Origin: Symbiodinium natans
Taxonomy: Eukaryota > Sar > Dinophyceae > Suessiales > Symbiodiniaceae
DNA length: 64,000 bases
Assembly: GCA_905221605.1 (NCBI GenBank)
Contig: CAJNDS010002185.1
Coordinates: 124,001-188,000, forward strand
Direction of reading: 5' to 3'
Shown here: positions 1 through 11,100 of the stretch, in pieces
Numbering within the stretch: position 1 is the first letter of the stretch
Layout: each line of letters begins with the position of its first letter
Notes under the pieces: generated by a model
What the model was told of the DNA's origin: nothing
Databases searched by the model: none
The model's input: only the letters and a program-made list of their open reading frames with translations
Program-made: the position numbers and the translations under genes

Positions 1-538
1 TCAGGGTTAGGGTTTAGGGTGTAGGGGCTTAGGGCTTAGGGGTTGGGGGTTCAGGCTTCAAAGAGGGTTTAAGGGTTAAGTGTTTAGAGATTTTGAAGGG
101 TTGAAGGGCTTACCTGGGACTATTTACCTACAGTTTAGTAGTAATTACCCTGAATTAGTACGTATGACCCATCAACCTGTAGGTAAAGAGGGTCTCAGGT
201 AAGGACTGAGAGTGGGGTCCAGGCCGATTGGGGAGTTAGGGGAATAGGTCTTCTACAATCATAAAGCAGTACTGAGAACCTCTAAGTTGTTGGGGCAAGG
301 CTTCAGGTTTGGGACTTTCTGGGTTTGGTGAATTGGGGGGGGGGGGGGGGGGGGTTGTTATAGCAAAACTCACGCACATGCAACAAAAAAAACTAAACCC
401 TACACCCTGAACCCTGAACCCTAAAAGCCAGAAAAACAAAACACTAAACCCTAAACCCTGAACCCTAAAAGCTAGAAAAAACACTAAACCCTAAACCCTA
501 ACCCTAAAAGCCAGAAAACAAAACAAAAAAAAAACAAG

Positions 539-3209
539 AAGCCTCCGTGGGAGCCGATGACCTGCACGACCAGGTTCCCCTGTCCCTCGCGATGTGCCTC
601 ATGGATGCGGGCAGCCCCCCTCCTAAACTAGGGTTTAGGGTTTGGGGTAGACACTGATAAGGTTTCTTCTTTGATCTGCCAGGGCTTTGGGGTTGAAAGG
701 TCTCGAATCCGGGGGGCTGGGCTGTGCTCTCAAGCCGCGAGCCGGGGGCGTGGCGTGACATCTTCTCAGGTGCTTTACTGTAGGGTTTAGGGTTTAGGGT
801 TTAAGGTTTAGGGTTTAGGGTTTAGGGTTTGGGAAATTTGGGTACCCTTCTTGGGGCTCCTTTTACAGGGTTTTCGCACCCCGGGGTATAAAAGGGGGAT
901 CCCCATTGCCCTTTGCCACGTTTTGGGTTCATGGCTTATGGTCCCCCACACAACTTACCTAAGGAGAAAAACAAGCTTGATGTGAGCTGCTGAGCTGCAA
1001 CGAACAGCTGCTTAAGCCCTGAACCCTGTAAACCCTAAACCCTAAACCCTATAAACCCTAAACCCTATAAACCCTAAACCCTAAACCCTATAAACCCTAA
1101 ACCCCAAACCCTAAACCCTAACCCTAAATCGGAGGCGCCTTCCAGCAGGAGCCGCAAGCAGATCCGCTTGCGTAGATCTCCTGTCAGAACAACACCGTCT
1201 CCATCAAAGCTGTTTCAGGGGCTTGCGGGTGTTTCATTGGGGTTGAGGTTATGCCCTACGGCTTAAACAAAGCCCTGAACACAGAATCGGCGGGAGCTAT
1301 CTCCAGATGGCTTGAGTTCGGGTTGCGCAGAAGCATGGAACCGATACCCCAGACACAAATCCCCCTCGGGTTCTACGTAAACAAAACAAAATTCCGAGTG
1401 GACGATAGCTTCCCAGCTGTTTCCAACATCCGTCCGACTTGGCAAGGCAAACCGCACGCGTCTGCAGGTATTTGCTGGTCGCCGCAGGTGACCTTGGCTC
1501 CCGAAGTTTCGGATGCAAATCCCAACTAAAGCCTAAAACCCCAAACCCTAGCCGTTGGTGATTGAGAAGATCATATTGCTATGTTTTTGGTTTTTTTGTT
1601 TTTTAGTGGGGGGGGTGCAGCCTGGTCAGGGTATCGAGGCTCCGCCTCCAGACCCTGGGCTGAGTCATGCCAAAACCTTGTAGATTTTTTTTACAAGGGG
1701 CTCAGGCTTGAAGGTTTCGATTGCAAAGGGTTTCAGTTGCACTAGGACTGATCTCGTTTGGTATCTATTTCGGCTTCTGAGCTAGTTCCCTCCCTACCCC
1801 AAAGCACCCTAGCAATCGCTTCGCCTCTATGCCCCCGAAAGCCTAAACCCTTAACCCCGAGTGCCCGAAACCCTACACCCTAAATCCTACAGACCCTGTA
1901 TACATCCTAAACCCTAAACCCTAAACCCTGAACCCTGAACCCTAAACCCTAAACCCTAAACCTTCGGAGCTGCTCGAGGCCCCCTGGCATCGCCCTGGCG
2001 TACTCGCAGGAGGCACCCGCCAGCGCCTTGGATACAGGTCTTATGTAGGGGGTTGAGGAGGGCTTAGGGTTTAGGTTTTAGGGTTTAGGGTTCAGGGTTT
2101 AGGGTTTGGGGTTGGGGGTTTAGGGTTTGGGCGAGATGGGTTTTCTAAGCTGCCTTTGAACCTTCTACGGCTACTTATGGGAGAAACCAACGAAAAGGTC
2201 CGACCAAATACCCCCAAGCCCTAAACCCTAAACACTCTAGACTCAAAACCTCACTGCAATTGGGCCGCCGAGGCATCGTCCGTCCAAACGCCCATGGTGG
2301 CCATCACCACCTGCAGGGGCTATAGGGTTCAGGGTTGAGGATTTTAGGGGTTTAGAAACTCGGTCTTTTTCACCATAACCTACAGCCAAAACCAGAACTA
2401 CCCTCCACCCTCAGCCCCGAACCCACGGCCTCGTTCTGAAATTCCTTCTGCACGTGTGTGCGCCTCTGCTGAGGTGCAGGGTTTAGGGTTTAGGGTTTAG
2501 TTTAGGGTTTAGGGTTTTGGGGTTTAGGGTTTAGGGCAGGGGTCACAAGTTCACTCGGCCTTAACAACGGATCCTGGTTGAAGGGCTTCACAACCTCGGA
2601 GCCGCCAAGAACCCAGGCTTACACCTCAAGCCTCTTAAAGTCTGAAGATCCCAAAAGCCCCCTACAAAGCCCCGGAAACCCTACTCACCCCCCCTCCCCG
2701 CACCCCCACCGCCTAAACCCTAAACCCTAAACCCTAAACCCCAAACCCCAAAACCTAAACCCTAAACCCACACCCTCATGGAGGCCTTGCTTGGAGCATC
2801 AGCGGCCCCGCCGTGGCGGTGCAGTTCTCCGACGCGGAGGCCAGGCGGCCCAAGAGGAGCGCCCTGTGTGTCTAAAAGGGGGCTCGGAGGGTTTAGGGTT
2901 CAGGGTTTGGGGTTTAGGGTTTAGGGTTTGGGGTTTAGGGATGAACTGTGGCTTAGGAGGGTTTAGGGTTCAGAGGGTTTCTGTTCCGAGGGCTTAGGGT
3001 TTAGGATTTAGCTCAGATTGTAGGTCTCAGACGGCCCAGAGGGCATGGGGATGACAGTTTAGGGTTCGGAGGCTTGGAGGGTTTAGGGCTCAAAGGGTTT
3101 CCAGGCTTGATATAGGTCAGAGGGTTTAGGGTTTCGGGCGTTCGGGGTGCGCATGGTGGAAACAGCACCGAGGGTTCCAGTGTGCATGGCATCGTGCAGC
3201 CCTATAACG
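539..3209 (+). CDS. Candidate multi-exon gene, N- and C-termini not found
   Basis: Six islands join in phase on the plus strand: about 539-610, 1135-1171, 1970-2037, 2273-2296, 2784-2865 and 3166-3209. Donors are mostly GT, with one GC. Sample peptides are DDLHDQVPLSLAMCLMDAG, IALAYSQEAPASALDTG and SGPAVAVQFSDAEARRPKR. Each intron holds TTTAGGG near its 5' end and usually CCCTAAA near its 3' end. I do not recognise the family, and neither start nor stop was located. Further exons may lie at 3.48, 3.74 and 4.27 kb. The model rests on six consecutive phase matches and open frames. No homology supports it, and the minus strand is not excluded. Confidence 0.4.
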
Positions 3210-3989
3210 GTGTAGCTTCCGAACCCCAAGATCAACGTGAAGTCCAAGAAGGCGATTGCCATGAAATATTCGTTCGTCTATACTAAAAGTCACAATGCTC
3301 GTCATGTTGCACGGCCTCGGGATCCTGGATTTACGCAGGTTGAAAAACCGCTAGGGTTTAGGGCTTTCGTGCTTAGGCAGGGTTCAGGGTACGTACAGGG
3401 CTTAGCTTTTTTCCAAATCAGCAGAATCAACATGAGCATCACAAGCATGGATCCTACAGGGGGCCATATTGAGGTTGTCGAGGGCCCGCTGTCTTTGCTG
3501 AAAGGGCTCTGGTCCAGGGTCTTCTAGCGGCTCGGGAACCGAAAGCCGAAAGCCCTATAGAGGTGCTGGGAGGCCCCCCCCTCCCCCAAGAAAGCCGAAA
3601 CCCCAACCCCCCAGCTGATAGAGTAGGCCCAGAAGTGCGAAGCTGATGGGGCTTAGGCTTCATGTTATCATGCTATCGGGATTGAGGTATCTCGCTTTAG
3701 GGGGTTAGAGTGCCGAACTCTTTCAGTGGAAGGTGCCATCCAGCGATGATGCACCGAAAGGCCATGGCTGCGCAAGTGAGAGGCAGGAGAAGCAGCTTGG
3801 AGCAAATTGCTGTCGGCATTTTAGGGGTTTAGGGTTTCGAGGGTTTCGAGCAGGAGCCTCAACACGAAACCCGAGCCGCGGGCTTTAGCTTTCCCGGCTG
3901 AGGCCACTCAACTCGGAACCCCCCAACCCCCAAAGTCCACGCACACGCGTTACAGGCGCAACCATCCAGGGTTGAGCGGTTTAGGGGCC

Positions 3990-4064
3990 GGTTCTTAGCA
4001 GGGAATGAGGGAATTAGGGCCCTATAGAATACCTTAAAGGGTATATCATTCCCTATTAAGAACC
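3990..4064. repeat. Hairpin (MITE-like) element
   Basis: Terminal inverted repeats GGTTCTTAGCAGGGAATGA and TCATTCCCTATTAAGAACC enclose a short AT-richer loop. It has no coding capacity. It resembles the other fold-back elements in this window in size and in lying between telomere-type blocks. Confidence 0.6.
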
Positions 4065-4354
4065 AGGGGTTCGGGGTTTGGAGTGGGGGGAAGTAGCTAG
4101 AGGTTTCATGATTCTAGGGTTTAGGGGCTTCAGGGTTTGGGGTTCAGGGCTCTAGGATTAGACAGGACGTACCCTAGACCCCACCTTAAACCCCTATCCG
4201 GGAACTTCAACGCCTGACAGCGCCGGCTGAAGTCAACCTTTTTCAAAAGGGTCGCCGCAGTCGGCAGTCTATTCCAGCTCGCCGCATGGATGTGTCGTCC
4301 GATGAACAGCGAGGTGCGCTTGAGGTCTGAACAGCATCCCCCACACATGGGTAT

Positions 4355-4442
4355 CTCCCAAAACAGGGGTACCCCTTTTGCACGCCAAATAGAATAGAAT
4401 CCCTTAAAAGGGACCCCCGAAAAGGGTGCCCCTATTTTGGGA
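4355..4442. repeat. Hairpin (MITE-like) element
   Basis: The left arm at about 4355-4378 (CCCAAAACAGGGGTACCCCT) pairs with the right arm at about 4420-4442 (AGGGTGCCCCTATTTTGGG), with few mismatches and a loop of about 40 bases. It is non-coding. Confidence 0.6.
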
Positions 4443-4647
4443 AACCCCCCCACACATGCTCGGAAGCCTCCACGCCCTGAACCCTCAATTTGTCAAGCCA
4501 CAGGGCTCGGATGCTTCTACCCTACAGCTCCCTGGCCCTCTGTTTGCAGGCCCCCTTTTAGGGTCCCGTCCCTAAAGCCCTTTAACCCCCATGACAGGTA
4601 CCTAGTCCCCTACATTGATTAAAAGTGGAGAGCTGCCATGTGCAGCA

Positions 4648-5095
4648 CTAGAAGAGGCCGTGCTTCTTCTTGGCATTCTCCTGGCGCTCAGAGGGTTCAA
4701 GGGCTTAGAGTTTGGGGTTTAGGGTCTCGGGAAACCATGCATACCCCCTGACCCCGAATATTAAACCCCCCCCCCGTACCCCCGAATAGTAAATACCCCC
4801 ACATATACTATAAAACATAAATGGGGGGCGGGGGGGGGGGGTCTCTAATATTGGGGGGGGTAGGGGGTTTGAGATTCGGGGGGAGGGGATTAGTATTTAA
4901 TTCACAAAGGAACTAAGTAGGCTAGACCCAGGAGCAACCTAGGAATTAAAGGGTGCCTTTTTTGGTTCTGAGGGAACTATAAGGGAACCCCAACCCAAAA
5001 AAGAAATGAGGGCCTACTCCGGGTCCTAGGTAGCATTGGATGAGGACTGCACCAGCTCTAATATAGGGGCCTGACTGATTGGTATAGGTTGCTTT

Positions 5096-5126
<31 letters not shown>

Positions 5127-8100
5127 CCTTATAGTATATTTAAAGGGACCATAAGGGACTGCTATTCGTACCTATTCCGACCCATATTACCTTCTGCGGC
5201 TGTGGCCTTGCCTTTGTTTGCTTCTTAAGGGACTGGGCTTGGGAGGTTTCGTGTTGCGGTTTGTGGTTTTCAGGGGCTTAGGGTCTGGGATGTGGGGGAG
5301 TGAAAGGCCGAAAGGTTGGGGATTGGGTCTGGCGTTCGAGGCTTTGCCAGTGCGCGGCCTATGCACCTACATCGAAGACTTGAACCCCATGAGCCCCTGG
5401 GCCCTAGAGGCCCAAAAAGCCCGATAACGGCCTTCAAATCCCAAACCCCAAACCCTGAACCCTAAACCCTCAACCCCAAACCCCAAACCCTAAACCCTAA
5501 ACCCTAAACCCAACCCCAGGATCCGCCTTCTTCCACTTGGGAAGCTTCGCAAAGTCCGCCTGGTCAAGCTCCGGCGCGGAGCTGTGGTTGGGAGTTCTTT
5601 GGATGGCGGCGGAATCTGCTTGAGTTTCGGGTTTAGGGTTTAGGTTTTTTTTTCGGTTTGGGTTTAGGGTTTAGGGTTTAGGGTTTAGGGTTTAGGGTTT
5701 AGGGTTTAGGGTTTAGGGTTTAGGGTTTAGGGTTTAGGGTTTAGGGTTTAGGGTTTAGGGCTCAGGGTTTCTTCCCCTGCTGTAAGGCCCGAAGACCCTA
5801 GACGGTTGCGATTTTGGGTCCAGCGTGGAAAAGCGGATCTCCTTTTTTTCAGAACATTATCGAAAGCCTTGTCAGCCGCCCAGAACCTCGACCCTTGTAA
5901 ATCCCCAAGAGCCCTTCCGAGGCTTTAGGGTTTAGGGTCTAAGCCCTAAACGCCAAACCCTAAACCCCTTAACCCTAACCCGAAACTCTACTCTAAACCG
6001 AAGCCCCTAAACCACAAACACCTCAAGCCCTTTGGACTACCAACCTGCAGTCGACAGGTTTGCGGGTTCAGGGTTTGGCGGTTTAGATTTCAGCTCTGGA
6101 GGGGCCCAGGTGTTTAGTGGTTGGGGGGGGGGGGGGTGGCGGGGGTTCCCACATGGTACACTTTCAGCAACAAGCTAACGACTCCATCATTTCTCTGTTG
6201 CAAAGGCATGTAAGACATGTTCTTCTCTCGCCTTCGGCATGCCAAAAAGCTTTTGGAAGGTTGCCTCTGGCAGGTACGTCTCACCTGCAAGCCAAGAACC
6301 GCATGCTGTGTGGAGCTTCTGCTATATTGTTCAGGTTTGTGGGGGTTGGGTTCTATTTCTATCGATGTCATCAGCAAGTTGAGCACCCGACCTTTCTGCT
6401 TGGGCATGCCCTGGTGCTTGCACACCAGACAACACACCCGCACAAAACACAAAACACCCGCGAACACTAGATGGCCTTTGGGGGGGGTGGCCGGCGGGCA
6501 CCTAAACCCTAACAAAAACCTAAGCCCTAAACCCTTCATATACGTAATCCGCATGACGACAGGCACCCGAAAAGACGGACCCTTAAATGGAAACCCTGGC
6601 CGCTCCGTGTCGACTGCCGGGGTCAGGGCTGCTGATGACTAATACAACCTGGAAGACCATGCTGCTCAAATGTCCATCAATATTTGTACTTGTCTTTGAC
6701 ATATGCTACATGAATCATAACTGTCTTATAGTGCATCGCAAAAACATACAACTCACTGTTCAGGCGCTCTGTTGCGGAAACTACACCTGAAAGGATTCTG
6801 AAAAATGACCGCAGCCATACACAAACGCTAAGCCCTAAACGTCCTTCTCTGGGGGTGTATGCCCGAAACCCCTATTGTCTGTCGCTTCTTCTATGAATCT
6901 CACAAGGGGCATCTTGTAACACTAATCTACGACATTTGGGCTCTTGGGCATTAGGGCGCATAGGGCGAACCCTGAACTGCCCTGGGGTTCTCAGGGCCCT
7001 GGCGTTCGGTGGAGACGACGTCTAACTTCTCCCAAACGCGTTTGTCCGTCAGCTGCCTCAGGCTTGGTTTAGGGACATAGCCCTATAAGGGTCCATGTAC
7101 CTGATTCTTATGTACTAGGCCTCTGGAGTCCCCAAATAGGAGGCACCTTAGGGCCCACGATTTCCCTGCTTAGGTACATGGACCATCAGGGTAGGGGCTC
7201 GGCTGCAGGGTTCGCGGCCCTTAGCAAGGGGCTTAGAGTGGCCTCTTGCGACCCAGTCGTGACAAGATGCAGGGCTTAGGGTTTAGGGTTTAGGGTTTAG
7301 GGTTTAGGGTTTAGGGTTTAGGGTTTAGGGTTTAGGGTTTAGGGTTTAGGGTTTAGGGTTTAGGGTTTAGGGTTTAGGGTTTAGGGTTTAGGGTTTAGGG
7401 TTTAGGGTGTAGGGGTGTGGTGTCTTCTGATGCAAGCTTCACCACAAGAACATGACACGTGGCGCGGGGCTGATACCGACCCAAGGAGACCGAACACCCT
7501 GAACCCTTTTAAGCCATGCGGGGTGCATTGCACAGGTTGCTGCAAAGCTCGGGCCCAAGCCCTAAGCCCACCACTCCAACTTATGACTTCGCCTGTCTTT
7601 GCTGGACACCACAACAGAAAGACTAGACCGAAGAGGAACCTAGGAATAATCTGGGTGCCCTTGTTGCCCTAAACCCTAAACCCCAAACCCCAAACCCTAA
7701 ACCCCAAACCCCAAACCCTAAACCCCAAACCCTAAACCCCCCCCCCCCAAAAAAAAGGAACAAGGGCCGACTCTAGGTCCCAGAAGGGCTCTGCCAAAGT
7801 GCTCGAGAGAGTAGCAGCCTTCCGGAATCTCCTTCCCACATGTTACGAGGATGGCCCTTAACACCCTCTGAAACATATTCATACATATGATCCTCCTTAA
7901 CCCAAGAAGGGTAAATATAAAAAATACCCCAAGGGGGCCTATACCTAGGTTACGTGCGACCTTGCAGCCTGCTGCCTTCTCGGCAGGGCTTTAGGGTCCA
8001 GGGTTTCCGGGGCCTTTGTGCGGGCATTTTTTTTTTTTGAGGGGGGGGGGGGGGGGTGTTTGCTGAGCCCGAAGTCCTAAACCCTTCAGGCCCTACCAGC

Positions 8101-11100
8101 CCTTCAAGCCCTAAGCCCGAAACCCTTATATTCGCAATCCTGTTGGAGCTCTAAACCCTAAACCCTAAACCCTCTTGGTGTGAAGGTTTTTCAGCAGAGC
8201 CGCCAAGTTGAGGCAGGAGGCTGGCCCCATGAGGCGGCACTTGATGGGAGGGTTCAGGGATTAGGGTCTCGAGGATCCTGTCTACATATGTTTATAGACA
8301 TGTCATGTATAATGACATGTGTATATGTATATCACGTACATAGAACTGTTGTTCATATATGTGTGTATATATATATAATGCATCAGGCTTCCAAACGAAC
8401 CCCGTGTTTAGGTATGTTTGGGGGGGTTGGGGTGGGGTTGGGAGGACCCTTTAACTTTAACCCCTCCGCAGAAATCTACCGAAGTTTAGGGCTGCGGAAC
8501 CCGACGCCGAACCCATGGGCAACTTGGGGTTCTCAAGTCTTATGGGGCCTTTGCCTGTGGGGGAGTGGCTATGAAGCTGTGTTGCTTGTGGCTTGGGATA
8601 CCAAGAAAGGCCCAAGGTGATCTTAAGAACCAAGAAGCCCCAAATCCTGAACCCTAAGCCCTGAATCCTTATGAGTCCTGGGTGTCCGCATCTGCGGCCG
8701 CTGCAGCCGGTGTCTCTGAGCCCGCGTAGCCTGACCAGAACCCGTTTAGGGTTTAGGGTTTAGGGTTTAGGGTTTAGGGTTTAGGGTTTAGGGTTTAGGG
8801 TCCATGTTCGACCTTTGAACTACTCCCAGTTCGACCTTTGAACTACTCCCAGCGCGGCTTGGGACGACTGGGATGGCCCTCAAGACCGCATGAAACATAT
8901 TCCTGAGGATGGTCCTCTTAACTTGGCTGCACTCAGGAGGATAGCTATAAATTAAACTTTTAGCTGCCTTAATAAGAAGCCCAATAAACCCAAAAAAGGC
9001 AAAGATCTAAAGTTACGGTAAAGTACCACAAAGTTAAACCCCATGAGGGACAGTGTACGCTATCCCAAGGCCCATGGGCCGACCGAGGTTAGTGGTTGGG
9101 GTGGTGGGGTTTCCTAGTTCATGGTTGAGATAGTATTTAAAATGTAAATCTCCAATTCATTATTGAGTTTAAGCACCTTTAAAGCAACTAGTATAGTTAA
9201 TTAACTAGAATGAGTGAGTGCATACTGCGCGGACCGAAGTCCGTGCGACGTGAAAGTTTGAGAATGAGCTCCTCTACGTAGGTTTGTCCTCGAATTCTCT
9301 CTGGGCGTCATGGGAAGCATGTAGGCTCCTGTATTTCCCAAGGGGCGTTGTTCGGGATCTAGGTACGATGAACCTTTACTGAACCTTAAACCCGAAAAAC
9401 CTAAACCCAAGAAACCTAAACCTCTAAGCCCCACAGCCCTACATCCTCAAACTCTGGACCCCAAGCAGCCCCAAACCCTAAACCCTAAAACCCTAAAACC
9501 CTAAAGCCCTATAGAGCCCTAAACCCTCAACCCTAAACCCTAAACCCTAAACCCTAAACCCTAAACCCTAAACCCTAAACCCTAAACCCTAAACCCTATA
9601 CCCACAGCCTGCGCTGGCCACAGGGCTGGCCCCGGGCGTGGGGCTGTGCGAGGCACTGGTGGCCTCACGGGTCCAGGAAGGACGTTAACTACTTCATTGT
9701 TGGGATAATAATAAAAATTTAAAATGTTTATTCCTTATTGGGGTTAAGTACCCTTAAAAATGTAAAATGGTACCCAACTATGACTAAGTTAAAGGGTTTA
9801 GAGCTTAGCGGCTCTGGGAGCTTCGGGGTTTAGGGGTTAGGGGTTTAGGGGCTTAGGGTTTAGGGGTTTAGGGTTTAGAGCTTAGCGGCTCAGGGAGCGG
9901 CTCTGGGAGCTTCGGGGTTTAGGGGTTTAGGGGTTTAGGGGCTTAGGGTTTTAGGGTTTAGGGGCTTAGGGTTTAGGGGTTTAGGGTTTAGGGTTTAGGG
10001 TTTAGGGGTTTAGGGTTTAGGGGTTTAGGGTTTAGGGGTTTAGGGTTTAGGGGTTTAGGGTTTAGGGGCTTAGGAATTTTGGGGCTAGGAATGTACGGGT
10101 TTAGGGGTTTAGGATTTCAGGCCCCCCATGTCTCGGGCTTCGGGTGGGTCGGCGGATCCGGTCAGGGGCATGTGGAGCCAAAACATGGCGCAGCTGAATC
10201 TTCCCTAAACACTAAACCCTAAACTCACAAAGCCCTCAAAACCCTCAAACCCTCAGAACCCTCAAATCCTGCAACCCTAGAACGACGAAACCCTAAAGCC
10301 TTAAAACCCAAAAACCCTAAAGCCCCAAAACCCTAAAACCCTGGCCTTCTCGGACTTGTCTGGCTCCGGCTTCGCGGAGGAAGGGCTGGACGAAGGCGAG
10401 GCATCTGGCACCGACGCCGCAGAGCTCGGGGCCACCTTCGCGTGGCTGGGGGGACTTGCTTCAGGGCGCTTGGCTTTGGGGTTTAGGGTTTAGGGTTTAG
10501 GGTCTAGGGTCTAGGGTCTAGGGTCTAGGGTCTAGGGTCTAGGGTCTAGGGTTTAGGGTTTAGGGTTTAGGGTCTAGGGTTTAGGGTTTAGGGCTGAGGG
10601 TTTAGGGTTTAGAGTTGAGGGTGTCGGCTTCAGGGTTCAGGGTTCACGGGTGCAGGTGGAGGGGGTTTAGGGCTTCGGGTTGAGTGTGTAGGGCCTGGCC
10701 TCCATGAGGGTACAGGGCATCAGAGGTCTGATTGAAGTGGTCCCAGGATGGAAATGGGAGAGGTCTTGCGGCTGTATTGGCCGCTAGCTATAGGCTTGCC
10801 TTGAATTTGCCCGTGTTTCAGGCTTTGGGGTTAGTATGTACGCGTATATATATATATATATATGTATATGTATATATATATATGTAATATGTTCAGCAAC
10901 CCTCAAGCCCAAATGTCCTTCTGCATTGAATCTCTAGACTCCTGAACCTTCGGAATCCCCCCAGACAGAAAAGCCCCCTACGCCCTGAACGCCAAACCTA
11001 AGCCCGAAGCCCTAAAACAGAAACCGGGCCTCCTTCAGGGCACCGCTGGCCTTCCCTCGCAAGAGGAGGTTCAAGAACTCCTGCCAAGGGTTAGGGTTTA

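Larger units (their letters stand above)
3210..4647. other. Spacer with two hairpin elements and weak exon candidates
   Basis: This stretch holds degenerate telomere units, two fold-back elements and possible short plus-strand exons. One candidate, about 3740-3790, sits between CTTTCAG and GTGAGAGG. Another lies near 4267-4312. Neither could be tied to a family. The 107-codon minus ORF at 4130-4453 runs straight through the second hairpin and is probably not a protein. Confidence 0.4.

Noticed and set aside
236-484. 82-codon minus ORF with FRVQGLGF repeats
   Set aside because: It is translated telomere-type repeat (GFRVQGLGF-like strings occur in many such ORFs) and a G homopolymer.
3100-3260. 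Hydrophobic minus-strand peptide MAIAFLDFTLILGFGSYTVI
   Set aside because: It is about 59 codons with telomere-derived ends and no acceptor or donor. The plus-strand exon at 3166-3209 fits its neighbours better.
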